DNA of 64,000 nt from Gammaproteobacteria bacterium. GTDB lineage: Bacteria; Pseudomonadota; Gammaproteobacteria; SZUA-229. The stretch covers positions 62,001-126,000 of the forward strand of contig JAOUKV010000001.1 in the NCBI GenBank assembly GCA_029882355.1, given 5' to 3'. Under the pieces are notes generated by a model, which ran no database searches, was not told the DNA's origin, and saw only the letters and a list, made by a program, of their open reading frames with translations. Below, piece after piece: positions 37,219-45,914 of this stretch. The translations under genes and the position numbers were made by a program. Positions within the stretch are counted from its first letter, which is position 1. Each line of letters opens with the position of its first letter.

Positions 37219-38316
37219 TTAAGCTTGTGCTGGAATCACAGGTGTTTTCGATTCCACATCACCACATTGCGCATTAAAACGCATCATGTGATCCAGCAAT
37301 GTGATCGCCAGCATGGCTTCACAAATGGGTGTTGCGCGAATACCAACACAGGGGTCATGGCGGCCTTTAGTGACAACTTCTGTCGGCTGACCGTTGATAT
37401 CCACAGAGCGACCTGGCAGACGCATACTTGAAGTCGGTTTGAAGGCAGTGTGCACAACAATATGCTGCCCGGATGAAATACCACCGAGCACGCCGCCCAT
37501 GTGATTACTGAGAAAACCTTCGGGTGTGATTTCGTCACGAAACTCGGTGCCTTTGGCAGCGACACAACCAAAACCGTCACCAATTTCTACGCCCTTGGCA
37601 GCGTTGATACCCATCATCGATTGCGCGATATCGGCATCGAGGCGATCAAATACCGGCTCACCTAAACCCGGTGGCACGCCCTCGGCGATGGTGGTGATTT
37701 TGGCACCGACCGAATTGCCCTCTTTGCGCAGCGCGTCCATGTAGGCTTCCATCTCATCGACCTTGCTGGCATCGGGACAGAAGAAAGGATTGTTGCGTAC
37801 TTCGTCGAGGTCGATATTCTCAACTTCAATCGGACCTAGCTGTGAAAGGTAACCGTAAATCTTAATGCCGTAACGATCCGCAAGATATTTTTTGGCTATA
37901 GCACCGGCAGCCACGCGCATCGCAGTTTCGCGCGCAGAAGAACGACCACCACCACGGTAATCGCGGAAACCGTATTTCTGCTGATAGGTGTAATCGGCGT
38001 GACCGGGGCGGAAGCTGTTCATGATGTCACCGTAGTCTTTCGAGCGCTGATCGACGTTTTCGATCATCAGGCCAATACTGCAACCGGTGGTTTTGCCTTC
38101 GAATACGCCGGAAAGAATTTTGACTTCATCCGGCTCGCGACGCTGCGTGGTGTGGCGCGAAGTACCGGGTTTGCGGCGATCCAGTTCCAGTTGTAAATCG
38201 GCCTCACAGATATCCAGCCCTGGAGGGCAACCATCAACGATGCCGAGCAAAGCCGGGCCGTGAGATTCGCCACTGGTGGTGACGGTGAAAAGCTTACCTA
38301 TTGTATTGCCTGACAT
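37219..38316 (-). CDS. aroC: Chorismate synthase
   Basis: A 365-aa FMN-dependent enzyme making chorismate from EPSP, the last common step to aromatic amino acids and folate. Signatures are [21 protein letters not shown] at the N-terminus, [28 protein letters not shown] and [15 protein letters not shown] near the end. Length is normal. It lies 46 bases after prmB, the usual gammaproteobacterial neighbour. Confidence 0.97.
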   Translation of the reverse strand: MSGNTIGKLFTVTTSGESHGPALLGIVDGCPPGLDICEADLQLELDRRKPGTSRHTTQRREPDEVKILSGVFEGKTTGCSIGLMIENVDQRSKDYGDIMNSFRPGHADYTYQQKYGFRDYRGGGRSSARETAMRVAAGAIAKKYLADRYGIKIYGYLSQLGPIEVENIDLDEVRNNPFFCPDASKVDEMEAYMDALRKEGNSVGAKITTIAEGVPPGLGEPVFDRLDADIAQSMMGINAAKGVEIGDGFGCVAAKGTEFRDEITPEGFLSNHMGGVLGGISSGQHIVVHTAFKPTSSMRLPGRSVDINGQPTEVVTKGRHDPCVGIRATPICEAMLAITLLDHMMRFNAQCGDVESKTPVIPAQA

Positions 38317-38362
38317 AATTTAGACTAAATCGTTATTGTTGAAATTCGTGAGATATTACCAC

Positions 38363-39295
38363 TCAAAGCGCATCAAAATCATCCTGATGTGTGCTGAGTT
38401 GCTCGGCGGTGAGCATAAACACGCCATCACCGCCATATTCGAAATCCAGCCAGACGAAGGGCACTTTAGGTAGCACCGCTTCCAGTTCTGTCCATGAATA
38501 ACCCACTTCAACCACCAGAACGCCATTATCAGACAGGAATTTACGCGCCTGTTGCAGCATGGGAATGACCACATCAAGTCCCCGCTCTCCGGCGACCAGC
38601 CCCAGCGCAGGTTCGAGTTTCAGCTCGTCACTAAGCTCGGTCATTTCCAGCTCGGATATATAAGGTGGGTTGCTGACAATCAGATCATAGTGGCGATTGG
38701 GCACGTTTTCGAATAAATCAGATTGCACCAGTTCCAGCCTGTCTTCGAGACCATAATTGTGACGATTGATTTCAGCTACCGCCAATGCATCAGCAGAAAT
38801 ATCGCTGGCGACAACATTGGCATTTTCGAAAGCATGGGCGCAGGCGATGGCAATGCAGCAGCTGCCGGTGCACAGCTCCAGGATATTGTGCACTTCTTCA
38901 TCCATCACCCAGGGCTGGAACTGCTCATGGATCAACTCAGCAAAGGGCGAACGCGGAATCAACACGCGCTCATCGACATAAAAACTCAGACCGGCAAACC
39001 AGGCTTCATTGGTGATATAGGCAGCGGGTTTTTTCTGTTCGATGCGCTGCTGATAGTAGGCCAGCACGGCCTTGCGCTCAGCCAGTGTGAGTTTGCAGTC
39101 AAAATAGTTCTCACCGAAATCCGGCGGCAGTTTTAGCGCCGCCAGACAGAGGTATACCGCTTCATCCAGCGCTGTGGCCATGCCCTGCACATATGTCAGT
39201 TCGGCAGCATTGAAAGCGCTAACAGCCCAACGTATGCAATCGCGCAGCGTTATTAGCTCTTCGGCTAGTTCATTAATATTGATTTTTGTTGTCAT
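38363..39295 (-). CDS. prmB: 50S ribosomal protein L3 N5-glutamine methyltransferase
   Basis: A 310-aa SAM-dependent enzyme methylating a glutamine of ribosomal protein L3. The NPPY catalytic motif (SNPPYISELEM), ILELCTGSCCIAIACA (motif I) and PAAYITNEAWFAGL, which separates PrmB from the release-factor enzyme PrmC, are present. The start is put at ATG 39295, giving 310 aa, the length of the E. coli protein; an upstream in-frame start at 39361 adds 22 unconserved residues. Upstream of aroC, as is usual. Confidence 0.93.
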   Translation of the reverse strand: MTTKININELAEELITLRDCIRWAVSAFNAAELTYVQGMATALDEAVYLCLAALKLPPDFGENYFDCKLTLAERKAVLAYYQQRIEQKKPAAYITNEAWFAGLSFYVDERVLIPRSPFAELIHEQFQPWVMDEEVHNILELCTGSCCIAIACAHAFENANVVASDISADALAVAEINRHNYGLEDRLELVQSDLFENVPNRHYDLIVSNPPYISELEMTELSDELKLEPALGLVAGERGLDVVIPMLQQARKFLSDNGVLVVEVGYSWTELEAVLPKVPFVWLDFEYGGDGVFMLTAEQLSTHQDDFDAL

Positions 39296-39423
39296 GGGCG
39301 GGGATTTTAGCCGTTCCCAAGGCAGCCTGCACTGACAATACCTGTACAGATGAAAATACATAGCACTTTCCTGTTAGCCAGCCAGCCCCTATAATCTGCA
39401 CCTCAATAATGAGGACTCGACCT

Positions 39424-39891
39424 ATGAAATCATCGCCACTTTTATCTCTGCTATTTTTATTGCTCTTTTTCAGCCATACAGCGGCCGCGGAATCGTCACT
39501 AACTTTTGATGGTGCATGGATAGCGGAAGCTCCACCATCAAGCAGAGTCATGGTTGCCTACATGAAAATTAAAAACTCCGGAGATCAAATAGCCAAAATC
39601 ATTTCCGCTACTTCTGACAATTTTAAGCGTATTTCATTTCACCAGACACAACAGGAGAATGAGATGGCTAAAATGAAACACATGAGCACTTTAACCATAC
39701 CCGCCAAAGGCCAATTAGTATTAGAAGCAGGTAGCCATCACATCATGTTATTTAATCCTGTAAAAAAATTGAAAGCCGGTGATCAGGTGAATCTTGACTT
39801 GAAACTTGAAAATGGTGACGTTGTTAATCTCGTTGTTCCTGTAATGAAACAACAGATGAAACAGATGGACCACTCACACATGCACCACTAA
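39424..39891 (+). CDS. Periplasmic copper chaperone PCu(A)C
   Basis: A 155-aa exported protein: signal peptide MKSSPLLSLLFLLLFFSHTAAA, then a cupredoxin-like domain. The copper-binding pattern His...Met-x21-His-x-Met is visible as FHQTQQENEMAKM followed by SHHIMLF, with a Met/His-rich C-terminal tail (MKQQMKQMDHSHMHH) that can also bind copper. Proteins of this family deliver Cu(I) to the CuA site of cytochrome c oxidase. ATG 39424 is chosen because GAGGA precedes it; a further ATG at 39409 would overlap that site. psd follows one base after the stop. Confidence 0.88.
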   Translation: MKSSPLLSLLFLLLFFSHTAAAESSLTFDGAWIAEAPPSSRVMVAYMKIKNSGDQIAKIISATSDNFKRISFHQTQQENEMAKMKHMSTLTIPAKGQLVLEAGSHHIMLFNPVKKLKAGDQVNLDLKLENGDVVNLVVPVMKQQMKQMDHSHMHH

Positions 39892-39892
39892 T

Positions 39893-40753
39893 ATGAAAGC
39901 ATCACTCAGCGACTACCTTAAGTCCACGCCGTTTTACCTCCTGCCTCACCACGGCATTTCCTGGCTAATGTTCAAACTGGCGCGAGTTAAATATCGTCCA
40001 GCAAAAGATTTTATTATTCGTGCGTACACAAAACTCAATGAGGTCAAAATGCACGAAGCCGTTGAGGAAGATAAATACGCCTACGAAAGTCTCAATGCTT
40101 TTTTTACCCGCGCTTTAAAACCGGAATGCCGCCCTTTCGATGATACTAAAAACTCATGGTTATGCCCGGTTGATGGCGCAGTTAGTCAGGCCAGAAAAAT
40201 TGAAAACGGTCGTGTATTTCAGGCCAAAGGTCACGACTACAGTTTGCTCGAACTGGTTGGCGGTGATGAAAAATTGGCTGCACCCTTTCAAAGCGGCAAC
40301 TTCGCCACTATCTATCTCTCACCCAGAGACTACCACCGCATCCACATGCCCATCGGCGGTGAACTAACCAGGATGACCTACATTCCGGGTCGATTATTCA
40401 GCGTTGCGGATCACACTGTAAAAACAGTGCCGCGATTATTCGCACGCAACGAACGCGTTGCCTGTTTTTTCGATACCGAACACGGACCGATGGTGATGAT
40501 TCTGGTGGGGGCTATTAATGTTTCTGCCACTGAAACTGTCTGGCACGGGCTGGTCACCAGTAAAGGCAGGAAACTTAAAAACTTCGATTACCAGAAAGGC
40601 GAAGTTAAACTGGAACGTGGTGATGAAATGGGACGTTTTAATCTGGGTTCCACCGTCATCGTTTTGAGCACCGAGCAATTCAAATTTGATGATGCCATGA
40701 TTGCGGGCGAGACCGTAAAACTGGGGCAACGTCTTGGTATCTATACACAGTAG
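39893..40753 (+). CDS. psd: Phosphatidylserine decarboxylase proenzyme
   Basis: A 286-aa inner-membrane-associated pyruvoyl enzyme that converts phosphatidylserine to phosphatidylethanolamine. Self-cleavage occurs in the LGST motif (RFNLGSTVIVL) near the C-terminus. Other signatures are FFTRALKPECRPFD, VDGAVSQ, the YLSPRDYHRIHMP stretch and VGAINVSATETVWHG. Length is typical. It overlaps nothing but is packed one base after the copper chaperone gene, so the two are likely co-transcribed. Confidence 0.95.
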   Translation: MKASLSDYLKSTPFYLLPHHGISWLMFKLARVKYRPAKDFIIRAYTKLNEVKMHEAVEEDKYAYESLNAFFTRALKPECRPFDDTKNSWLCPVDGAVSQARKIENGRVFQAKGHDYSLLELVGGDEKLAAPFQSGNFATIYLSPRDYHRIHMPIGGELTRMTYIPGRLFSVADHTVKTVPRLFARNERVACFFDTEHGPMVMILVGAINVSATETVWHGLVTSKGRKLKNFDYQKGEVKLERGDEMGRFNLGSTVIVLSTEQFKFDDAMIAGETVKLGQRLGIYTQ

Positions 40754-40806
40754 TATTCAGGCCTATACTATCGGCATGACACAAAAATACCCAACACGAG
40801 AACAAA

Positions 40807-41298
40807 ATGACCAATAACGATATTTTACGACGCCTTCGCTACACTTTCGACCTAAGCGATTCGAAAATGATTGACATTTTTGGCCTCGCTGATCATGAAG
40901 TAACACGAGCACAAATTAGTGACTGGCTGAAAAAAGAGGACGACCCTGCATACCAGGCTTGCACCGACAATCAACTGGCCATCTTCCTGAATGGTTTTAT
41001 TAACGAAAAACGTGGCAAAAAAGAAGGTGATCAGCCTGAAGCTGAGAAGCGCCTAACCAACAATATTATTCTCAGAAAATTGAAAATTGCCCTGAACCTG
41101 AAAGATGAAGATATATTCAGGATCATGGATCTGGCTGATTTCAGTCTGAGCAAACCAGAACTGAGTGCACTTTTCCGTAAAAAAGGCCATAAACATTATC
41201 GCGCCTGTAAAGATCAAATCTTACGTCGCTTTTTAACCGGGGTGCAGCTGAAATATCGCGACAATGTGGAAAAAAGAGAAGAGTTTAAATGGGAGTAA
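40807..41298 (+). CDS. DUF1456 (YehS-like) family protein
   Basis: A 163-aa protein made of two tandem copies of a helical DUF1456 repeat: MTNNDILRRLRYTFDL...FLNGFI at residues 1-62 and LTNNIILRKLKIALNL...FLTGVQ at 81-154. The pattern of a DNA/RNA-binding-like helix bundle is conserved with YehS of E. coli; no function has been established for the family to my knowledge. Lies between psd and lrgA on the same strand. Confidence 0.88.
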   Translation: MTNNDILRRLRYTFDLSDSKMIDIFGLADHEVTRAQISDWLKKEDDPAYQACTDNQLAIFLNGFINEKRGKKEGDQPEAEKRLTNNIILRKLKIALNLKDEDIFRIMDLADFSLSKPELSALFRKKGHKHYRACKDQILRRFLTGVQLKYRDNVEKREEFKWE

Positions 41299-41350
41299 TG
41301 TTAGCGCTGAGCTGGCGCTAAATAAACACCTAAACATCAGGATTCACTCA

Positions 41351-41719
41351 ATGCATTTTCTGAATGGCATAACCCTGCTTTTAATCTACCAGTTAATTGG
41401 TGAGGTCAGCGTACTATTGTTGCGCATACCTGTACCCGGTCCGGTGTTAGGTATGGTCATGCTTTTCCTGACGCTGGCATTTCGAGGCTGCTCAACGGCA
41501 TCGTTAGATTCAGCGTCGTCAGCGTTATTGAGCCATTTATCATTACTCTTTGTACCCGCCGGTGTCGGCATGATCGTTCATTTTGATCGCATCATTCACG
41601 AATGGCTACCGATAACTATCGCTTTAGTACTAAGTACTGTTATCACTATGGCCGCCACCGCCGTGATCATGTTAGCTAGCGGTCGCTTACTTTCAAAGAA
41701 AGGTCAAAAAGATGGTTGA
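41351..41719 (+). CDS. lrgA: CidA/LrgA family membrane protein
   Basis: A 122-aa holin-like protein with four membrane helices; LIYQLIGEVSVLLLRIPVPGPVLGMVMLF is split over the first two, with the PxPGPVLGM signature, and FVPAGVGMIVHFDRI follows. ATG 41351 has AGGA eight bases upstream; a longer frame starting at 41264 would overlap the DUF1456 gene. LrgA works with LrgB, which overlaps by 8 bases; the pair has been linked to cell lysis control and to pyruvate or glycolate movement in different bacteria. Confidence 0.9.
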   Translation: MHFLNGITLLLIYQLIGEVSVLLLRIPVPGPVLGMVMLFLTLAFRGCSTASLDSASSALLSHLSLLFVPAGVGMIVHFDRIIHEWLPITIALVLSTVITMAATAVIMLASGRLLSKKGQKDG

Positions 41720-42443
41720 GCCAGATTTAGCCGCCATTTGGGTTTACCTGTCTGCCACGCCTTTATTGGGTCTGACTATTACCCTGATCGCCTACAGTCT
41801 GGCCTATCGATTATATATTTACGCAAACTCCAATCCACTACTGAATCCAGTACTGACGTCAGTGATCGTTTTAATTATTTTGTTAGTACTCACCAATACT
41901 TCTTATGAAACTTATTTTGCGGGTGGACAATTTGTCCATTTTTTACTCGGTCCCGCAACCGTTGCACTGGCCATACCTTTGTATCAGCAATGTTCTAAAT
42001 TAAGGCAATTATTTATACCCGTCGCTATCACTGTTATTTCGGGTGTCATCATTGGTGCTTTCAGTTCCATCGGTATCGCCTGGTTTTTAGGTGCCAGTTT
42101 ACAAACACAATTATCACTCTCTCCTAAATCAGTTACCGCCCCTGTGGCTATGGGTATATCCGAACAGATCGGCGGTTTACCATCACTGACAGCGGTTTTA
42201 GTTGTTGTTACTGGCATCATCGGCGCCACCATCGGCACAAAACTATTTGACTTGATGCGCATTAAAGATGACAGCGTTAAGGGAATAGCTATGGGTATTA
42301 CTGCGCACGGTATCGGCACAGCACGAGCATTTCAGGTGAGCCCGGAAATGGGGGCTTTTTCAGGACTAGCGATGGCATTATCAGCCTTTGCCAGTGCTGT
42401 TATTTTACCGTGGTTACTCAATTTAATCGGCATGTTAAATTAA
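41712..42443 (+). CDS. lrgB: LrgB family membrane protein
   Basis: A 243-aa protein with about seven membrane helices. Signatures are LLGPATVALAIPLYQQ, SLSPKSVTAPVAMGISEQIGG, and IAMGITAHGIGTARAF. These match the LrgB/CidB/YohK family, partner of LrgA. Start overlaps lrgA by 8 bases (coupled translation). Confidence 0.93.
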   Translation: MVEPDLAAIWVYLSATPLLGLTITLIAYSLAYRLYIYANSNPLLNPVLTSVIVLIILLVLTNTSYETYFAGGQFVHFLLGPATVALAIPLYQQCSKLRQLFIPVAITVISGVIIGAFSSIGIAWFLGASLQTQLSLSPKSVTAPVAMGISEQIGGLPSLTAVLVVVTGIIGATIGTKLFDLMRIKDDSVKGIAMGITAHGIGTARAFQVSPEMGAFSGLAMALSAFASAVILPWLLNLIGMLN

Positions 42444-42449
42444 AACGGC

Positions 42450-42635
42450 ATGTCTAACATTCTCCCCTTCAAGCGCCCAAAGCCTGCTGAAAAACACAAG
42501 GGGAAATTTCTCTGCCAGAGCGGCCATCACAAATGGCAGATAGATCAGGAAAGAAAGTTTGATGTAAAACAGGGACGACTAGTGACGCTATATCGTTGCG
42601 CCCGGTGCACAGCCAGAAAAACTGAAGTTATTTAG
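42450..42635 (+). CDS. Small zinc-ribbon-like conserved protein
   Basis: A 61-aa basic protein. Residues 1-20 are Lys/Pro-rich (MSNILPFKRPKPAEKHKG); CQSGHHKW and later CARC give a possible metal-binding set (Cys22, His25/His26, Cys51, Cys54). The pattern LCxxGxHKW followed by FDVKQGRLVTLYRC recurs, from memory, in short uncharacterised gammaproteobacterial proteins. Six bases after lrgB; its stop overlaps by 4 bases with the convergent gene at 42632-43138. Function unknown. Confidence 0.7.
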   Translation: MSNILPFKRPKPAEKHKGKFLCQSGHHKWQIDQERKFDVKQGRLVTLYRCARCTARKTEVI

Positions 42636-43138
42636 TCTTTCAATTCTAATGAAGTCTTCTTGCTCTCTCGATATTCATCTCGATAATATTCTGTCAATGT
42701 GAACGCAAGCAATGCCACAAAAAACTCAACAATAAAACTCAACACTTCATAGGTTGTCTCACTGACAACAGGGCGTGTTGCCAACAAACCCCACAAATTA
42801 CTAAACTCACCAACTTCGACAACCTCTTCTACCAACTTGGCGGAGATCATTGCCATGCTAAGACCGGCTGAATTATCGAGCATTGTCATGCTAAATCGTT
42901 TTGCCCAGTTTTGTTTTTTGTGTATTTTTAAAATTTCCTGACCAACAACTTTTGAGCCTTTATGAAAATTAGGCAGCAGTTTTTCCTTACAAATTCTTAC
43001 GCCTAATATTGTATACTTTTTTGATTGTGGAACGAGCTGAGTGACAAACAGCTGCTTGCATCGAACCGCACTATTAATGCTTATTGCTTTAACAACGACA
43101 AAACCATTTTTAAGATTGTCTGATTTTGTTTCTTTCAT
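42632..43138 (-). CDS. Hypothetical protein with one C-terminal membrane helix
   Basis: A 168-aa protein that I do not recognise. Residues 1-85 are polar with many Lys/Val (repeated KxxVxxQ-like stretches), 86-125 amphipathic, and 130-155 a hydrophobic helix (VLSFIVEFFVALLAFTLTEYY) followed by a charged tail (RDEYRESKKTS). Upstream lies epmA, 35 bases away on the same strand. Base use looks more AT-rich than epmA. It may be a strain-specific insert between epmA and the lrgAB unit. Convergent with the small zinc-ribbon-like gene. Confidence 0.55.
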   Translation of the reverse strand: MKETKSDNLKNGFVVVKAISINSAVRCKQLFVTQLVPQSKKYTILGVRICKEKLLPNFHKGSKVVGQEILKIHKKQNWAKRFSMTMLDNSAGLSMAMISAKLVEEVVEVGEFSNLWGLLATRPVVSETTYEVLSFIVEFFVALLAFTLTEYYRDEYRESKKTSLELKD

Positions 43139-43173
43139 AATATTTTTCTCATCAGAAAATTACACCGTCACCC

Positions 43174-44148
43174 TCAGGCACGTTGCCATGGAAACGCCAA
43201 TACTTCATCAATCGAACCGCAGTTCATCAGAGCCATCAACAAACGATCCAGCCCCAGAGCAACACCGGAACAATCAGGTAAACCATGTTCCAATGCAGAC
43301 AGCAAATATTCATCTATTTTCACTGCTGGTTTCTTTTCATCTAATCGTATTTTATTCTCATTTTCAAATCGCTGTCTCTGTTCACCCGCAACCACCAACT
43401 CATGAAAACCATTAGCTAACTCAGTCTCACCGTAAAATAATTCAAAACGACTAGCCACAACCACGCCATCTTTATTTTTACTCAATCGAGCTAAAGCACA
43501 TTGTGACTCAGGATAATCATAAACAAAAGTCAATTGCTGCGATGGCAGGCAGGGTAAAACTAATTGTGTGAGCAACCAGTCTAACCATTCATCTTTGTTC
43601 TCATCCAAACCAACTGGTTGCTCTATGCCATGCTGCACGGCACATTCACGACAGTCATTTGCCGTGGCCAGGTATGGATTCAAATTGGCGTATTTTTCAA
43701 AGACCTGTGCGTAACTATAGCGCGTAAACGCGGCTATATTTTCATCAGCCAGGGCTAAAACCAAAGCTTCGACTTCATCCATGAGTTGAAACATATCAAA
43801 TTCTGGTCGGTACCATTCCAGCATGGTGAATTCCGGGTTGTGCATGTTGCCCAGTTCATCATCACGAAAAGCTTTACAGATTTGATAGATGGCTCCAGCA
43901 TTTACCGCGAGCAGGCGCTTCATGGCGAATTCGGGCGAGGTATTCAGATAATAGTGTTGCCCGCGAAATATACTTTGCAGACTTTCTATATGTGGATCCG
44001 TGTTACCTGACGAGGCCAACAACGGCGTTTCGACTTCCATTACTTCTCTGGTATCAAAAAAGGCTCGTATGTCTTTCAACATACGAGCCCTTCTTTTTAT
44101 CAGTTCCAGACTGGCTGATGCTTGCCAGTTATTATTTTCCATCGTCAC
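43174..44148 (-). CDS. epmA: EF-P-lysine ligase (EpmA/PoxA/GenX)
   Basis: A 324-aa class II lysyl-tRNA-synthetase paralogue lacking the anticodon-binding domain. It attaches (R)-beta-lysine to Lys34 of elongation factor P. FDTREVMEVETPLL, NTSPEFAMKRLL, AFRDDELGNMHNPEFTMLEW (motif 2) and GVALGLDRLLMAL (motif 3) are present. It follows efp after 9 bases on the same strand, and epmB starts divergently, so the whole modification system except EpmC is clustered. Confidence 0.95.
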   Translation of the reverse strand: MTMENNNWQASASLELIKRRARMLKDIRAFFDTREVMEVETPLLASSGNTDPHIESLQSIFRGQHYYLNTSPEFAMKRLLAVNAGAIYQICKAFRDDELGNMHNPEFTMLEWYRPEFDMFQLMDEVEALVLALADENIAAFTRYSYAQVFEKYANLNPYLATANDCRECAVQHGIEQPVGLDENKDEWLDWLLTQLVLPCLPSQQLTFVYDYPESQCALARLSKNKDGVVVASRFELFYGETELANGFHELVVAGEQRQRFENENKIRLDEKKPAVKIDEYLLSALEHGLPDCSGVALGLDRLLMALMNCGSIDEVLAFPWQRA

Positions 44149-44157
44149 TTCAGATAA

Positions 44158-44721
44158 TTAGGCTCTGGAAACGTACTCACCTGTACGCGTATCAATTTTC
44201 AGTATATTGCCTTCTTCGATAAACAAAGGCACTTTTACTTCTGCTCCCGTTTCCAGTGTTGCAGGTTTGGTACCACCCTGTGCAGTATCACCTTTCAAAC
44301 CGGGGTCAGTTTGAGCCACCGCCAGCTCAACGAAATTGGGCGTGGTTATCGAGATAGGTGAGCCGTTCCACAATGTCATCACACAGGGTTCCTGCCCCTT
44401 AAGCCAATTAACCGCATCACCCATGGCAATTTTATCAGCAGCATGCTGCTCAAAGGTATCCGGCTCCATGAAGTGCCAGCTTTCACCATCACCATACAAG
44501 AAATCAACATTCATTTCTTCAACATCAGCGGCTTCCACCGTCTCGGTCGATTTAAAAGTGCGCTCCAGAGTACGACCCGTTTTCAGGTTTCTCATCTTGA
44601 CGCGGTTAAACGCCTGGCCTTTACCTGGCTTCACCAGAATATTTTCGGTAATCGAACAAGGATCGCCGTCCCAAATAAATTTCAGGCCATTTTTGAATTG
44701 ATTTGTGCTGTATGTCGCCAT
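44158..44721 (-). CDS. efp: Elongation factor P
   Basis: A 187-aa three-domain factor that rescues ribosomes stalled on polyproline. Lys34 in KPGKGQAF is the site for beta-lysylation. The C-terminal half ([22 protein letters not shown]) matches the family. Co-directional with epmA and divergent from epmB across 72 bases. Confidence 0.96.
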   Translation of the reverse strand: MATYSTNQFKNGLKFIWDGDPCSITENILVKPGKGQAFNRVKMRNLKTGRTLERTFKSTETVEAADVEEMNVDFLYGDGESWHFMEPDTFEQHAADKIAMGDAVNWLKGQEPCVMTLWNGSPISITTPNFVELAVAQTDPGLKGDTAQGGTKPATLETGAEVKVPLFIEEGNILKIDTRTGEYVSRA

Positions 44722-44793
44722 GTTGTTAAGCTGCCACTAATGGTTAATAAATAATTTGGCGCCATAATAACCTGAATAGGCTTAGTTTTCATT

Positions 44794-45810
44794 ATGCATG
44801 CACTACCCATCACGGCTTTTTCTTCAACTTCCATAAAATGTGAATGGAAAAAACAACTCGCCGAAGCTATCTCATCACCTGCCGAGTTATTACGTCAGCT
44901 AGAACTCGAACATTTGTTGACTGACCAGATCGAGACTAATTCCAGTTTTCGCCTGCGCGTACCACAGTCTTATGTAGATAAAATGAAAAAAGGTGATGCT
45001 AGTGACCCGCTGTTATTGCAGATTCTGCCAACGATGGCTGAAAATGAACTGACTGGTGATATCGATCCGGTCGGTGATCTCAATGCCATGCCATCGTCTG
45101 GGCTGCTGCATAAATATCATGGTCGCGCTTTGATTATCACTACTGCAGCCTGTGCCATCCACTGCCGTTATTGCTTCCGCCGTCACTTCCCTTATTCTGA
45201 TGCTCAGGCCCTGTCATCACAGTGGCCGGCCACACTGGGGTATCTAAGGCAACATACTGATATAAAAGAAGTTATTTTAAGCGGCGGCGACCCTCTAGTG
45301 CTCGACGATACCAAGCTGGCAGCATTATGCCGCGAACTGGAAACCATACCGCACATAAAATGGCTACGTATCCATACACGTCTGCCGGTAGTGTTACCCG
45401 CACGCATTACGCCTGCTCTACTTGCCTGGATGAAAGCTTCACGTTTCCGCATCACCATGGTAATCCACGCTAACCATGCCAATGAATTAGGCGCAGATGA
45501 AATACGCGCTTTAAAAGCATTGCAAAGCATCAATATTACCCTACTTAATCAAAGTGTTTTGCTCAGAAAAATCAACGATAATACATCAACATTAATTGAT
45601 TTAAGCCATAGGCTGCATGATGCTGGCGTCTTGCCCTATTATCTACATTTACTTGATCAGGTGCAGGGCGGTCTACATTTTGATGTAAATCGTGAAAATG
45701 CCTGCCAACTCATTGATAATATGCGCGATAAATTACCGGGCTACCTGATTCCGAGACTCGTCATCGAAGAAAAAGGCAAGAGCTCAAAAACAGCAATTTC
45801 TTATATCTGA
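44794..45810 (+). CDS. epmB: EF-P beta-lysylation protein (lysine 2,3-aminomutase-like)
   Basis: A 338-aa radical-SAM enzyme that turns (S)-alpha-lysine into (R)-beta-lysine for EF-P modification. The cluster motif is CAIHCRYCFRRHF (CxxxCxxC, about residue 117), with ILSGGDPLVLDD and the PLP-binding C-terminal part HLLDQVQGG following. Length fits EpmB rather than the larger catabolic lysine aminomutases. Divergent from efp and epmA. Confidence 0.95.
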   Translation: MHALPITAFSSTSIKCEWKKQLAEAISSPAELLRQLELEHLLTDQIETNSSFRLRVPQSYVDKMKKGDASDPLLLQILPTMAENELTGDIDPVGDLNAMPSSGLLHKYHGRALIITTAACAIHCRYCFRRHFPYSDAQALSSQWPATLGYLRQHTDIKEVILSGGDPLVLDDTKLAALCRELETIPHIKWLRIHTRLPVVLPARITPALLAWMKASRFRITMVIHANHANELGADEIRALKALQSINITLLNQSVLLRKINDNTSTLIDLSHRLHDAGVLPYYLHLLDQVQGGLHFDVNRENACQLIDNMRDKLPGYLIPRLVIEEKGKSSKTAISYI

Positions 45811-45914
45811 ACTAAACTTGTTGTGGATGTAAGTAAATGGACGATATTGTGCAGAACCGATTTTATCTAAAATCGTAGCTCTGTTAATACAATAAAAAAA
45901 CAAAATGATAAAAA

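Noticed and set aside
38723-39136. 137-aa plus-strand frame
   Set aside because: Antisense to prmB, whose motifs are complete.
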